Shown: in pieces, positions 1 to 10,180 of the stretch
Layout of the letters: each line of letters opens with the position of its first letter
Position numbering within the stretch: position 1 is the stretch's first letter
Assembly (NCBI GenBank): GCA_030248215.1
Contig: JASANG010003750.1
Location: 1-64,000, forward strand
Direction: 5' to 3'
Source: Enoplolaimus lenunculus
Taxonomy: Eukaryota; Nematoda; Enoplea; Enoplida; Thoracostomopsidae
Length of the DNA: 64,000 nt
Made by a program: the position numbers and the translations under genes
Notes under the pieces: model-generated
Told to the model about the DNA's origin: nothing
What the model saw: only the letters and a program-made list of their open reading frames with translations
Databases searched by the model: none

Positions 1-610
1 GAGCACCAACATGCGAACTAAACTGAAAATACGCGCTTGAGATGCGCGAATCATATATATGAACACTATCGTGTTCATATGATGAACACTATCGTGTTCA
101 TATGATGAGCTAAAAATAGTCTGAAAAATTTTATCAGCCCCTAATTTGTTTGAAGAGTTTTCTGTAATCATTTCTGATAAATTCTTATTTCTGAGGTAGT
201 AATGGTCAAACTTTTAATTAAAAAGCTTTAACGTTAATTTGTGAAATAAGATTTATCGGTTCTTGGCAACCTTTTGCATATTTATAAGTTTAGAAATTTG
301 AGAAGGTATATGTTGTACCGGTTTTGTACTGTAGTGAATTGTTTTTGTGTTTGTTCTTTAACATTGATATAGCGTCTGTTTCCAGTTAGCGATAGGTTTG
401 AAGTTAGAAAAACTAACATCTATTAATGAAGAATTTATTAATGCAGTAGTTGCTGGCGATTTTGGTTGTAGAAACTTTCGCAATTCATGCATGTCTTAGG
501 CTTTGATTTGGAGCATCGAAAGTTAAAATTCATTAACATGATTATCTCTTTCTGTTTCGATTGTTGTAAGCAGCGCAATACTGATGAATTGTAAACTCAT
601 ATTATTTCAG
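1..610 (+). other. Intron of the acetyl-CoA synthetase gene (no exon seen)
   Basis: No coding exon is recognised here; the stretch ends in a polypyrimidine tract and AG at 609-610, the acceptor of the first visible ACSS exon. Near the left end lie two tandem copies of a hairpin, ATGAACACTATCGTGTTCAT (about 59-78 and 83-103), each an 8-bp stem around a TATC loop. Earlier ACSS exons must lie left of the window. Confidence 0.6.
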
Positions 611-2036
611 GATGCCGACGGGATGAAGACGGTTATTACTGGATAACAGGTCGTATTGATGATATGATGAATGTATCTGGTCATTTGATGAGCACCGCAG
701 AGATCGAGTCAGCTCTGGTGGCGCACCCGGCAATCGCTGAAGCTGCTGTCGTTGCAGCGAAGCACGAAGTCAAAGGCGAAGTCCCGTACGCGTTTGTCAC
801 ACTCAGGAATGTGAGTTGATAAGGGATACAGTCATAGACAGAATTAAATCCAATCGCGAATGCGTTCCAAAACGCGGCTTTGATCGGGGACACTCGTTTC
901 TGAATGCCATTACACGCATGACTGCGATTTAAACGGCTGGCAATATACTGTAGCCATAATGGTCACTGATTTGGGTTACCCAGTACTAAATTTTTGATCG
1001 TTTGTGAACGCCATTAAAATTATGGTTTGAAACCCAACTGCAATCACGTCTCCAACAGCCACGGCGTAGGGAGCATATAAAAATTGAAACGCTACTAAGA
1101 AACCTTTGGGTGCAACCACACCCACAGTTGACACAGTCTCGTTTTACTGGGCACTTAATTTTGTTCATGACTGTACTTAGGAGTGGAAGCACAGTAAATG
1201 CAGTAAAATGAAACGGGTTTTAAAAACTGGACATAGGTACATTGCAACAATATACGACGTGTAGATTTACTTCTGTACCAAATTTGGTTTGAATGCTTGC
1301 ACGGTTGTTACTGTTTCAGGGTTATACATTCTCACCAGAACTTGTTAAAGAATTAAACCTCAAAAGTAAGCTATGGTAATTTATAACAGTTTTTATAGGG
1401 TTTGGTCGAAAACAGCGTTATATGAACCGTCGTGAAGTGCCCACGGCTTGAGCGGGCTGGAAATATACGGAAGAGTTTTGTAGAAATTCTAACAAAAGCC
1501 GAAAATGTTAAAATGGACTTTTCTATGTATTTCAAATTTAAGTTGTACCTTATCATTAATGGGTATATCATAGCGGAGCATTCGTTGTTCCAAAAGTATT
1601 TTGATGTGCATTTTTTACTCTCGTTGGGCTTTTATACAGTAGTTTGTCCATATGCTGAAGCGTAAAGCATGAGCCCAAACATAAAAGCTTAAGTATAATT
1701 CGAAGTCCAGTAAACGTCGTAGTATTAAAATTTCGAAAACTATAGCGGAAGTTATATAAGAATATTACTTTGACACGGGGTCATGTTATTTGCCTGAAAT
1801 TTTAAGTTCGTGAAAAAATTGGACCTTTCGCAATTCCCGAAGCGATACAAGAAGCGCCTGGACTGCCGAAAACGCGTTCCGGCAAAATTATGCGTCGTAT
1901 ACTGCGTGTGGTTGCGACTGGTAGTGATAAAAAACAAGCAGGGGGTAACGCTTTTGGCGACACGTCTACGTTGGCTGATCCCGGCGTTATCGATCAGTTG
2001 CTAGAAAGACGAATAAGCATTAAAGGAGGTCAATGA
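611..2036 (+). CDS. ACSS2: Acetyl-CoA synthetase, AMP-forming (3' end, last three exons)
   Basis: Joins acetate to CoA using ATP through an acetyl-adenylate. Exons are 611-810, 1320-1365 and 1807-2036 (TGA at 2034-2036); phases match (0, 1) and the donors are GTGAGT, GTAAGC. Exon 1 reads [17 protein letters not shown] then [16 protein letters not shown], the hinge and start of the C-terminal domain of acyl-adenylating enzymes. Exon 3 carries [12 protein letters not shown], whose lysine after SG is the catalytic lysine that is acetylated in bacterial and animal enzymes. The end, [12 protein letters not shown], matches the family C-terminus. The details resemble the cytosolic/nuclear ACSS2 type more than mitochondrial ACSS1. 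AATAAA lies at 2058-2063, 22 bases past the stop. The N-terminal two thirds lie outside the window. Exon 3 has a 15-20 residue insertion-like loop after the RR motif. Confidence 0.93.
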
Positions 2037-2599
2037 AAACGAGTGTCTGTCGTTAGAAATAAATTGCATGGGCGGAAGAATGGATATAGTTTTTGTCAAT
2101 TTGTTAATCTGTATTTTGTTCAATTACCGCTATAACAGTATTACGTAGGTCGCAATAGCAACAGATCTGCTTAAAATTTTCCTGAAGCAGTACAAGGTTC
2201 TACTTTACTTATAAAGCGTTGTGAGAGCATCCGAGTTTATAGCTTACATTGCTAAATGAAATTTACCTATTTTAGTATGCTTAATTTGCAACTTCAATAC
2301 TTCTGCTCATGTTAAGTTATAGGAGCCTGTTTATTGGATGGCAGGGAGACTGATGGCTTTATAGACTGTGAGGCTTAGGATTGGATTTAACGTATGTATG
2401 TCTCTGCGTACGCTTCGGTTGTCAGGGTTTGATTTAGTTGGCATTGTCTTGTGGTTAATATAGTTCGGTTTATATAAAGTACCGTTGTAACCGTTATTGA
2501 AGCTTTAGTTTTATTTTAATTAGATTGAAATTAACGAATTGTAATCGAAAGTAAATGTGCAGAGTAAATTGTAACATATTACCATTGTCTAAGACAGTA
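2037..2599. other. Intergenic, nothing recognised
   Basis: AT-rich sequence between the ACSS stop and the left TTAA of the piggyBac-like element. Apart from the polyadenylation signal at 2058-2063 no gene, repeat or RNA is recognised. Confidence 0.5.
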
Positions 2600-4334
2600 T
2601 TAACCCTTTGACGCCCATTGATGCAAATTTGCATCATAGGAATTTACCGCGTATAACAAAAGAACCGATGCCCACTTGCGAATGATTTCCCATTGATGCA
2701 TTTTTGGGATACTTATGCGTATTATGTTATACGTACAGTGTAAACGACATAGCTAGTGTGTAATAACAGCACAGAATTTTACGGGTTTTGATGCGGATGA
2801 AGGGTACCTCAAAAAATCAGCCGCCTTGTGTGGCCTGAGGTGGTTTTGAAGCTGGTAAATTGTTTTCATATTCCAAAATATCCACTACTAGCTCAGTTTA
2901 GCCTCAGTTTAGCGTTTTCTTCCGGATAAAAACTTTGGGCTTATTGCAATTGCTTGATGCAAATTTGCAGCAATGGGAAGTGGAGTGCGTAAAACTCAGA
3001 ATTAAAAATTGAACAAAATCAATAAAAATAACGGCAGCTTAACCCATTATAATACAATCTATTATAAATAACTAAACCCAACTAAGCTATTCGTACTGTT
3101 CTAGCATTTTTAAACATCAATAGCCAAAATGCTGTTAAAATTTGATTCATATTTGAATCAATGGGAACTCAAGGCAAAAACCTAAACGCTAATAGGACTA
3201 CTAATTCCCAACACATATTTCAGTTTACAATGCCTAACCGGCAACTCATAAGTGAATTATCTGCTAGTAAACGTATTTTAACGTTAATACCAGACTGTAA
3301 CATCGATTCTGAAGTAGAAACCGACTCTGAAAGTGAATGCGAGTTTGGTGATGTCAACTTAGAACTTTCTGATGACAGCGGCTCTGAATACTCAGAAGCC
3401 GATGTTTCATCTTCCGACAGTAGCGGCGATGAATCACACCGTAATCCAACCGCTAAGCAGTACGTTCCTTCTCGAAATACGGTGGCGAAAGCTCGTTCAG
3501 AAGAACAACGTGAGTACCGATGGCGCAAACATCTCGTTCCTTTGAGAGGAATGTTCGAGTTTACTGGTGACAATCCGGAATATTCTGAAGAAATGAACGA
3601 TTCTGCTTTGGAATATTTCGACAAGTTCTGGCCTGATAGGTTATTTGGACATATTGCTGACGAAACAAATCGGTATAGTGTGTGGCTGGGGAAATCGTCC
3701 GTTGATACTTCTAAAGAAGAAATGAAAAAGTTTTTCGGAATTCTGGTGCTAATGGCTGTGCTAAAAGCGCCAAACTACCGTATGTTTTGGGATCAAAGTC
3801 TTCGGTTCAATCCGATCGCCGATGTGATGTCTCGAAACCGCTTTGAAACCCTCAAACGGTATCTACATTTTAACGATAACGCAAAAATACCCGATCCAAA
3901 AGATGTGCACTGTGATCGACTTTTTAAAGTAATACTGAATTATATGACGTTGTAATTTGTTATTTTGAAGAAAATGTAAAGAAAAGTGCGTTTTTTGTTG
4001 TAATTTGTCGTTATAAACCAGAGAACTGCTATATAGTCGTACTTCAGGTGCAATTTGGTTATAAGATATGTTGAAGATGAAAAACTGCTGTATATATACA
4101 TGTTTATTCTGGAATAATAGTGCAAAAATTTAAGTAACTACCTGAAAAAATACCTGCACTGTGGTACAACCGTTTTCCCATTGATGCAATTTTGCATCGG
4201 ATCAAAAATACTAATTTTGATGATGAAAATGTCGCTATTATTATACAAGTTACTCCATACATCTTATTTGTTTGTTTTACTACAGTAAACAATTTTTCTG
4301 ACGTATAATTAAAATTCGGGCATGAAAGGGTTAA
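2600..4334 (+). mobile_element. piggyBac-like DNA transposon, non-autonomous
   Basis: TTAA target duplications lie at 2600-2603 and 4331-4334. The 13-bp terminal inverted repeats are CCCTTTGACGCCC on the left and GGGCATGAAAGGG on the right. TTAA targets and CCC.. ends are the mark of the piggyBac superfamily. Inside the left end is a perfect 18-bp palindrome TGATGCAAATTTGCATCA (2619-2636); variants recur near 2693, 2953 and 4182-4198, probably subterminal transposase-binding sites. The element is about 1.73 kb with one ORF for the N-terminal part of a transposase, so it cannot code for its own movement. Confidence 0.9.
3161..3955 (+). CDS. piggyBac-type transposase, N-terminal part only
   Basis: 264 residues from the first ATG; a second Met 24 codons in (MPNRQL) may be the true start. 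Residues about 45-90 are very acidic and serine-rich, the usual N-terminal tail of PGBD/piggyBac transposases. From about residue 130 comes the start of the DDE_Tnp_1_7-type domain: ALEYFDKFWPDRLFGHIADE, then KKFFGILVLMAVLKAPNYRMFW, then MSRNRFETLKRYLHFND. These are typical piggyBac motifs. Family members are about 550-600 residues, so the catalytic aspartates and the C-terminal cysteine-rich domain are missing. The ORF ends at TAA soon after PDPKDVHCDRLFK, and no downstream sequence resumes the domain. Internal deletion is the likely cause. It lies wholly inside the TTAA-flanked element. Confidence 0.85.
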   Translation: MGTQGKNLNANRTTNSQHIFQFTMPNRQLISELSASKRILTLIPDCNIDSEVETDSESECEFGDVNLELSDDSGSEYSEADVSSSDSSGDESHRNPTAKQYVPSRNTVAKARSEEQREYRWRKHLVPLRGMFEFTGDNPEYSEEMNDSALEYFDKFWPDRLFGHIADETNRYSVWLGKSSVDTSKEEMKKFFGILVLMAVLKAPNYRMFWDQSLRFNPIADVMSRNRFETLKRYLHFNDNAKIPDPKDVHCDRLFKVILNYMTL

Positions 4335-4546
4335 ATGTACTCTATAATGTATAAATTTTAATGTATATTTTTATTAGTATTTACTATTACTGTAAGGGTC
4401 GGATTGTAACTTTGTTGTGTCTCTTAATCAGTGATGTTATCTAGCGGTCTTTTTACCAGCCTAACTCGGATAATAATTTGGAAACACTTCAACCACATTT
4501 AAGGTTAAAACTTAGTAAAACTTACGCTTCGGTTTTACAAAAGTTT

Positions 4547-4718
4547 GGCCCATGCAAAGATCAGGGGCGGAGAGTTTTTCTGTGGGACTAGAATAGAGTA
4601 CGCTTAAGCTTTAGACTAATTTTTCTGCTTTGGTTAGGCTTAGGAATATGTTCATTCTTACGCTTAGGCTTAACAATATGCTTATAATAATGTTCCGCCC
4701 CTGTTCTTTACATTGGCC
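4547..4718. mobile_element. GGCC-ended MITE with TTAGGC repeats, copy 1
   Basis: The left end starts GGCCCATGCAAAGATC and continues AGGGGCGG; the right end, read inverted, starts GGCCAATGTAAAGAAC then AGGGGCGG. The 8-bp target duplication AAAAGTTT flanks both sides exactly (4539-4546 and 4719-4726). The interior holds TTAGGC-type hexamers in two short runs separated by GAATATG. There is no coding sequence. Confidence 0.85.
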
Positions 4719-5113
4719 AAAAGTTTGATGTATGCACATAGGCATAGGTTAGGTCTTAGAACCTAATCATGGGCCTGAGCGTTGCGGGGAAAGTGTGCAA
4801 GAGCCTTTTATCAGCCGAAGCCCATTTGTTTTCAGTTTAATGAGATTTTGCTGTAGTTTCATTTGATAAAATATTTTACATATAACCTGTGGATTCCTAA
4901 ATATGACTGCAAGTTGAAGCAAAATTGCTGGTATATTAATATTAACATTCAAGATATTTTCTACATGTGGATATATTGTGCACAACAACTATAACAACAT
5001 ATATATCTATGTTTCTGTGTAAATTGTGGGACGTGCAGGTATACCTATTAAAAATTAACGCGTTTTTGGAACAAGCTGATAAGATTTAAACTCCTTCATT
5101 AGAAACTGCCCTT

Positions 5114-5318
5114 GGCCAATGTAAAGAACATATGCGGAACACTATTGTAAGCGTATTCCTAAGTCTAAGCCTAAGCATACCTACACCTAAGCGTAAGAAT
5201 CAGCATATTCCTAAGACTAAGCGTAAGCCTAAGCCTAAGCCAAGCAAGAAATTAGCCTTAAGCTTACTCTATTCTAGTCCCACAGAAAAACTCTCCACCC
5301 CTGATCTTTACATGGGCC
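5114..5318. mobile_element. GGCC-ended MITE with TTAGGC repeats, copy 2 (inverted)
   Basis: Same family in opposite orientation: GGCCAATGTAAAGAACA on the left, and ACCCCTGATCTTTACATGGG running into GGCC on the right. The interior hexamers read CCTAAG. The flanking 8-mers CTGCCCTT and CTTCCCTC match at 6 of 8 positions, an aged target duplication. Confidence 0.75.
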
Positions 5319-5750
5319 CTTCCCTCTAACAAAAAATTGTATAAACGCAAACAGAATGTATTTATTTTCCCCCGATATTTAGTGGGGCAGTTTTTCACCT
5401 ATTTATATAAGAGTAAAACTACAAAACATTGCTTTGCGGTGTTGAACGCACCACTGTCGAAAGAACGCGATACCGGAATAGTTGGCTTATCGCCTCCAAA
5501 CTTATTGCACCATGCTCCAATTAAAATTCATGCTAAGTAAATTTCCGAACTCGTGATCATAGCACTCGCACAAACACACGCCAAGCGCCAGATGATTACC
5601 ATAAATTTTGATTTTAGACATTAAATATATGTAATTAGAAAATTCTACAGCAGAAAACTACGCCGTTTTTTTATTTTCAAGCCGCCGGCTTAACTTGAAG
5701 CTGTGTTCACTTGAGTTTGGATTCAAATTTTACTACTTTTACAATCGGTT
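5319..5750. other. Upstream region of the LC8 gene
   Basis: No gene or clear repeat is recognised. It holds whatever promoter drives the dynein light chain; no TATA box at a convincing distance was found. Confidence 0.35.
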
Positions 5751-6601
5751 ATGTCGAAACAACATACATTAAAAACAACAAAGGAAGAGCGAACTCAAAT
5801 AGGCACCGTTGATTTGTATAAACCAGTCACTAATCGTAAACTTCAAATCAAAAGCGTTGACATGGAAGACGACATGCGATTAGTAAGTTTATTTCTATAA
5901 GACACAGAAATTAGCATTCAAAATAAGAACGTTTTAACTAAATCTAATTCGGGAACAGTTTGTCATTGCTGATAATAATTTGCTGACATTTCTTTTTACT
6001 GTCATATTATGCGGGATTCAGGTTATAACCGGGGCACAAGAGTCGGTTTATCAAACCTAAGCCTAAGACGGAGCCTTGCATTAAATAAATCTAATACGGA
6101 GCCTTGCCTAAATTATAAGCCTCAGCCTAAACATAAGGAATTTCTTGCGATGTATTCTATTGAAAGGGTAGAACCGGACGTCTGCCTCACTGCTCCGGAA
6201 GAAAATTAACAAATTAAACATCTGCACTAAACTTCAGCTTTGCGGACCTGATATTGGATTTGTAAAATACGTTTGCAATCTTGATAATTTTTTATTCCCA
6301 TAGATTGGCTGTTTCGTAAAGAATTGACGATGTTAAACTAAAAAAACACGCCTCTTTTAAGCCGAGATAAATTTTAACCTCACAGGAAGCGGTTAAATGC
6401 GCTGATGAAGGCATGAACAAGTCAACAGTCGAAATGGAAATTGCGATGCATCTTAAACGCGCGTTTGACGCAATGTATCCGCCTCCGTGGCATTGTGTGG
6501 TCGGAAGAAAATTCGGATCTTACGTTACGCACGAATCTGGATATTTCATCTACTTTTATTTGGGTCATTTAGCGTTTCTTCTGTTCAAATCGAGAGATTA
6601 A
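5751..6601 (+). CDS. DYNLL: Dynein light chain, LC8 type
   Basis: Two exons: 5751-5882 (donor GTAAGT) and 6386-6601 (acceptor CACAG, stop TAA), phase 0 junction, 115 residues. LC8 is a small dimeric hub protein that binds dynein intermediate chain and many other partners in a groove at the dimer interface. The core matches the family: [14 protein letters not shown], then [20 protein letters not shown], then [17 protein letters not shown]. The [14 protein letters not shown] and FIYFYLG blocks are the LC8 signature. The usual length is 89; this protein has a basic N-terminal extension of about 25 residues ([18 protein letters not shown]), as in some axonemal LC8-like chains. Several substitutions (PPP for NPT, AFLL for AILL) suggest a divergent paralogue and not the canonical DYNLL1. 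The intron of 503 bp holds nothing recognised. Confidence 0.9.
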
Positions 6602-7451
6602 AATTGGTTTGAAAGTTATAATGTTTAATTTTTAGGGGTCGCTCAAATTTAAAAGTACATTCCTCCGTATAAACGTTGCACTATCGCTCAAGCTTTTGAT
6701 ACAAGACAAACAAACGTTTAATTCAACGGATAATTACAGTACCGGATATCAGGGGGGGTTACGCCCCCCTTGGCAGCGGGTCCGGCAGGAGCGACGCGTA
6801 CAGTCAGTAACGAAAGGTGGCGTAACGTGGGTTAAAAATAAATTAAGAGTCCTTAACCGAACAACACGCAGGGTAGTCTCTGGAGGTAACTTGAGCAGAA
6901 AGTGAAAAAACACTTGCCGGAGACGGGGGTAGACTATGGCAATAATGAACTCAAACAGGGGTGACGCAATGCTTGTTTATTTCGAGTGATGATGGAGGCG
7001 TACTTGGTGAATTCAAACAATTTTCCAAGCCGATAATCTCAAACGAACCTATATATGTATACCACCTATCATCAGTAGTAGGTTTTGCATTTCGATTGGA
7101 TCATTGGAAAAGTCTGACATTTGGCACGTTTGTGCGTTTTGCTCACCGGCAGACATTTTTAGCGCACAGGCCGTGACCCCACCCCCCCTTGCCCGACTTG
7201 CTGTCAACAAAAATTTTTTCTAATTTATCTATAACCAAATGTTGATAATGACTCTTTTTACATGTGCTCAATTGGGCACATTCTAAACAAGGTGGTGGAC
7301 GGTTCGGCCCAAAACGCAATGCCCGGTGGTACATTTTGTACCATGTGGTTCCCCATAACAGTTGCACACTATTGTCTTGACCACTTTTGCTACAACGTAT
7401 GTATACATTAAAAATTTTTTGCTGTGGTCTTTTATTTGCATGCGTACACTA
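6602..7451. other. Intergenic with an unidentified GC-rich block
   Basis: 6750-6940 is notably GC-rich, with a G-run and C-run pair (GGGGGGG..CCCCCC, about 6752-6770), and differs in composition from its surroundings. No gene, rRNA or named repeat was recognised in it. The remainder is AT-rich and featureless. Confidence 0.35.
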
Positions 7452-7906
7452 CTGTATTGACCCGAATAAAAGAGGGGGACTGTATTTATTTGGCCTCTCC
7501 AGAGGGCACCCCTCTTGTTATTATTCGGTTACGGACTATTATTTATTTTTAACGCACGCTCCGCCACCCTTCGTTACTGATATATATCCGGTACTGCAAC
7601 TATCCGTTTAATTAAATGATTGATTGTGTTGTGTCAATAGCTTGAACGATAATGCAAGGTTATACGTTATAATGTACTTTCAAAACTTAGTACGCTTTAA
7701 AGTTTCGAAGTCAAATTATTTGGACCTGGAGTCATTTATGCGCTACAATTAGGGATAATTGACATTTATGGACTCTAATTACGGTTTAAGGACTCTATCC
7801 GCTTACGGACTCTTATTAGAGATACAGACTCCTATTGATCGGGACTCAAAATGGGGATTGAGGACCCCCCTCTCTTATTACCCCCCTCTTATTCGGGTCA
7901 ATACAG
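7452..7906. mobile_element. Tc/mariner-like MITE, copy 1
   Basis: Flanked by TA on both sides (7450-7451 and 7907-7908). The left end is CTGTATTGACCCGAATAA and the right end is its inverse, TTATTCGGGTCAATACAG, about 20 bp of inverted repeat. It has no transposase ORF. Related copies lie at 27044, 31676 and 35182. A TA target and short inverted repeats are typical of the IS630-Tc1-mariner group; the family is inferred from that alone. Confidence 0.8.
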
Positions 7907-7908
7907 TA

Positions 7909-8635
7909 GTACATATATCACAGGGTTAATTTGGAGAAATCCACACACAAAAAAGTATTTCAGAATTTATTCTGAAAAGTATTTTCTGTGGCAAAAATAA
8001 AAAATTTTCCTGCTATTTAAGACAATTTTTCTAAAAATAACTGGAAAACGTTTGTTTTCAGACTTTATTTCAAAATTTTTTTGAAAACACTTCTGTTATA
8101 ACAGAGATGCTTTTCAAGTACACCTTGCTAATTATATTTCTTAAATGTAAGAAATTTTTCCTTAAACAGAGATATTTATATTGAGTGCATGCATCCATTG
8201 ATAAATCGTACAGTTACAAAACATTTCTCGCTTCTTTTCCTGTAATAAAAACCAGAAAACGACCATTACGAAACAAAATTTATTCATGATAAAACATGAA
8301 AGAGTGTGATGAAGAACATTGAGCAGATTTTTACCCAATATAAAGTCTCTAAACATCAAAAGTTCCGTTTATGTACGAAAATTCGATTTGGACAAGTGAC
8401 TGTTAAAAGTATTTTTGCCTCAACACGTCGAATTGAAAATTTTACAAGGGAAATAAAAATTTCATATGGTATATATTTTATTTGAGAAAAAATTGTATAG
8501 GAGTAAATAGTATAATACTATATTATACTACACCGGCATTAATAAATAGCAAAAATGTTAACTACCGAAATGACGTAGAAATCGTAGTGATTTTCTGCCG
8601 GTACTGGGAGTAGCCCTGCGGTTGTTTCCTACACT
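7909..8635. other. Intergenic, nothing recognised
   Basis: Very AT-rich with several short inverted repeats built on TCTGAAAA and TTTTCAGA. No gene or classifiable repeat seen. Confidence 0.4.
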
Positions 8636-8853
8636 GGTCCATGTAAGTAAAAATCAGAGGCGTAGAGTTTTTCTGTGGGACTAGAACAGAGTAAGCTTAA
8701 CTTTACACTATTTTTTGCTTGGCTTAGGCTTGTAGGCTTAGGCTTAGGCTTAGGAATGTGCCCATTTTACGCTTTAGGTTTGGGCTTAGGCTTAGGCTTA
8801 CGCTTATGGGTATGCTTATAATGCTGTTCCGCCCATGTTCTTTTACATTGGCC
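8636..8853. mobile_element. GGCC-ended MITE with TTAGGC repeats, copy 3 (aged)
   Basis: The left end GGTCCATGTAAGTAAAAATC is a decayed GGCC end; the right end reads CCGCCCATGTTC then ACATTGGCC. The interior has the family motif TTTTTCTGTGGGACTAGAA and clear TTAGGC hexamers (about 8726-8755 and 8774-8810). Target duplications are no longer recognisable. Confidence 0.7.
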
Positions 8854-9258
8854 GAAACTTGTATGCACTACCGTTCGTCGCCCAACAACTAGTCGTTCGA
8901 CAATTTTTTATGCAAAATAAAAGCCATTGGTCACCCATGTCATTATGCTTAATGGGCTTTTAGCCTTAGTGTTTGTAGTAATATAATTTAGGATTATGCT
9001 TTAGATTTTTCTCTGGCATTAGGTCACTTCGGCGACAAGTTATCGGGTGAAAAAACCGAGCCTGAGCCGGAGGTGAGACAAAATTGAGTGGCTAAGCCAA
9101 AAGTCTAAGCCTAAGCAAAAAATGTAGCCTACTATTTAAGTCTATTTTTACACGCCCACCAGAAGGTGGGACGACCCTAAAAGCAACATGGACCGTTTTT
9201 AACCTTATTCTACAGCTTAGATAACAATTTCCCAAAATTTGCTAACAAACTCATATAT

Positions 9259-9660
9259 ATGACACAATTTGTATATAAAAACGTAAAAAAATCACAACCG
9301 CAAAGAAACCAAACCTCTCGCAGAATTCTTTCCATTTCAGGATTAGATTCTTTAAAGGTTGAAATGTTTCCAGATGGCCAAAGTTTTTCGGGGGATTGGG
9401 AATTTCTACCATCATCGACTCAACCGGAAAGAAAAAACTTATTGCAAACCTCTGAAGACGTCAAATATGACCTTATGGCATGTTGTCTCGGCAACACAAC
9501 CTTTTATGTGGCATTTAATAAAGCAATCAGGATTTAAACCATCCTTTGATTTTTTCTTGGTGCGCAGGCGGACATGCGATCAGCACGCAGTCAGCTTAGC
9601 TCATGTGATTCCACTAAGAATCGTACCATGTCGAATTTAGATGCTCACGACAATCACTGA
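9259..9660 (+). CDS. Unidentified possible coding region
   Basis: A 92-codon open frame (9259-9537) reads a hydrophilic protein (for example LKVEMFPDGQSFSGDWEFLP). The better-looking part starts after a splice-acceptor-like TTTCAG at about 9341. A second open stretch after GCGCAG (from about 9569) reads ADMRSARSQLSS to a TGA at about 9660. No good donor joins the two and no family is recognised. It could be exons of an unknown gene between LC8 and MCM7, or chance frames in repeat-poor DNA. Confidence 0.2.
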
Positions 9661-10180
9661 ACCACATAGGAATTGCAATTGTGGCCAGGGTCTTGCCCAA
9701 TTGCGTGTTTTGTGGCAGTCGTTAAACGCAACATTGTTTCTATTTTTGTGTTAAATACAGGACTTATGAGCGGACAATTTTTTGTGGAAGTTTTAAAGAT
9801 TATCAAGATTATCGCCAGCAAATTTAGTAGCCACTGGCTTTAATTATAATTTATATTGTGGTACTTATAAGAGCGTTATTCAAAATGCTGTTAAATTGAG
9901 TGCTGAAACTCAGCTAGCCATAAAACATCGAATAATGAATAATGTGTAACAAGCTTTGTGCGCGTCGAACAGTTAGCTTTGTTGTCAACCCTAAAACGAA
10001 TAGCAAAGGATAATTTGCTGGGTTCGTCTTATCAGAGCCGGAATACTACACCGCATACCCCCTTTTGGGGGTCCCCACCCTAACTGAATTAAACAATTTA
10101 ACAGAAAGTGACGATAAAATGGAATAGATTTCATTAATATGTATGCAAACTTTGACAATCGCCGAAACTAAGCCATCGAA
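9661..10180. other. Intergenic with a GC-rich element end
   Basis: Mostly featureless. At 10034-10085 a block reading CAGAGCCGGAATAC and then CCCCCTTTTGGGGG resembles the block at 33860-33905, so it is probably an end of an unnamed dispersed element. Confidence 0.3.

Noticed and set aside
3220-3624. Minus-strand 134-codon frame
   Set aside because: Shadow of the piggyBac transposase ORF, caused by its acidic, serine-rich codons.
4600-4720. TTAGGC runs as an internal telomere or chromosome-fusion scar
   Set aside because: The runs are bounded by inverted ends and 8-bp target duplications and recur in both orientations across the window, so they belong to mobile elements.
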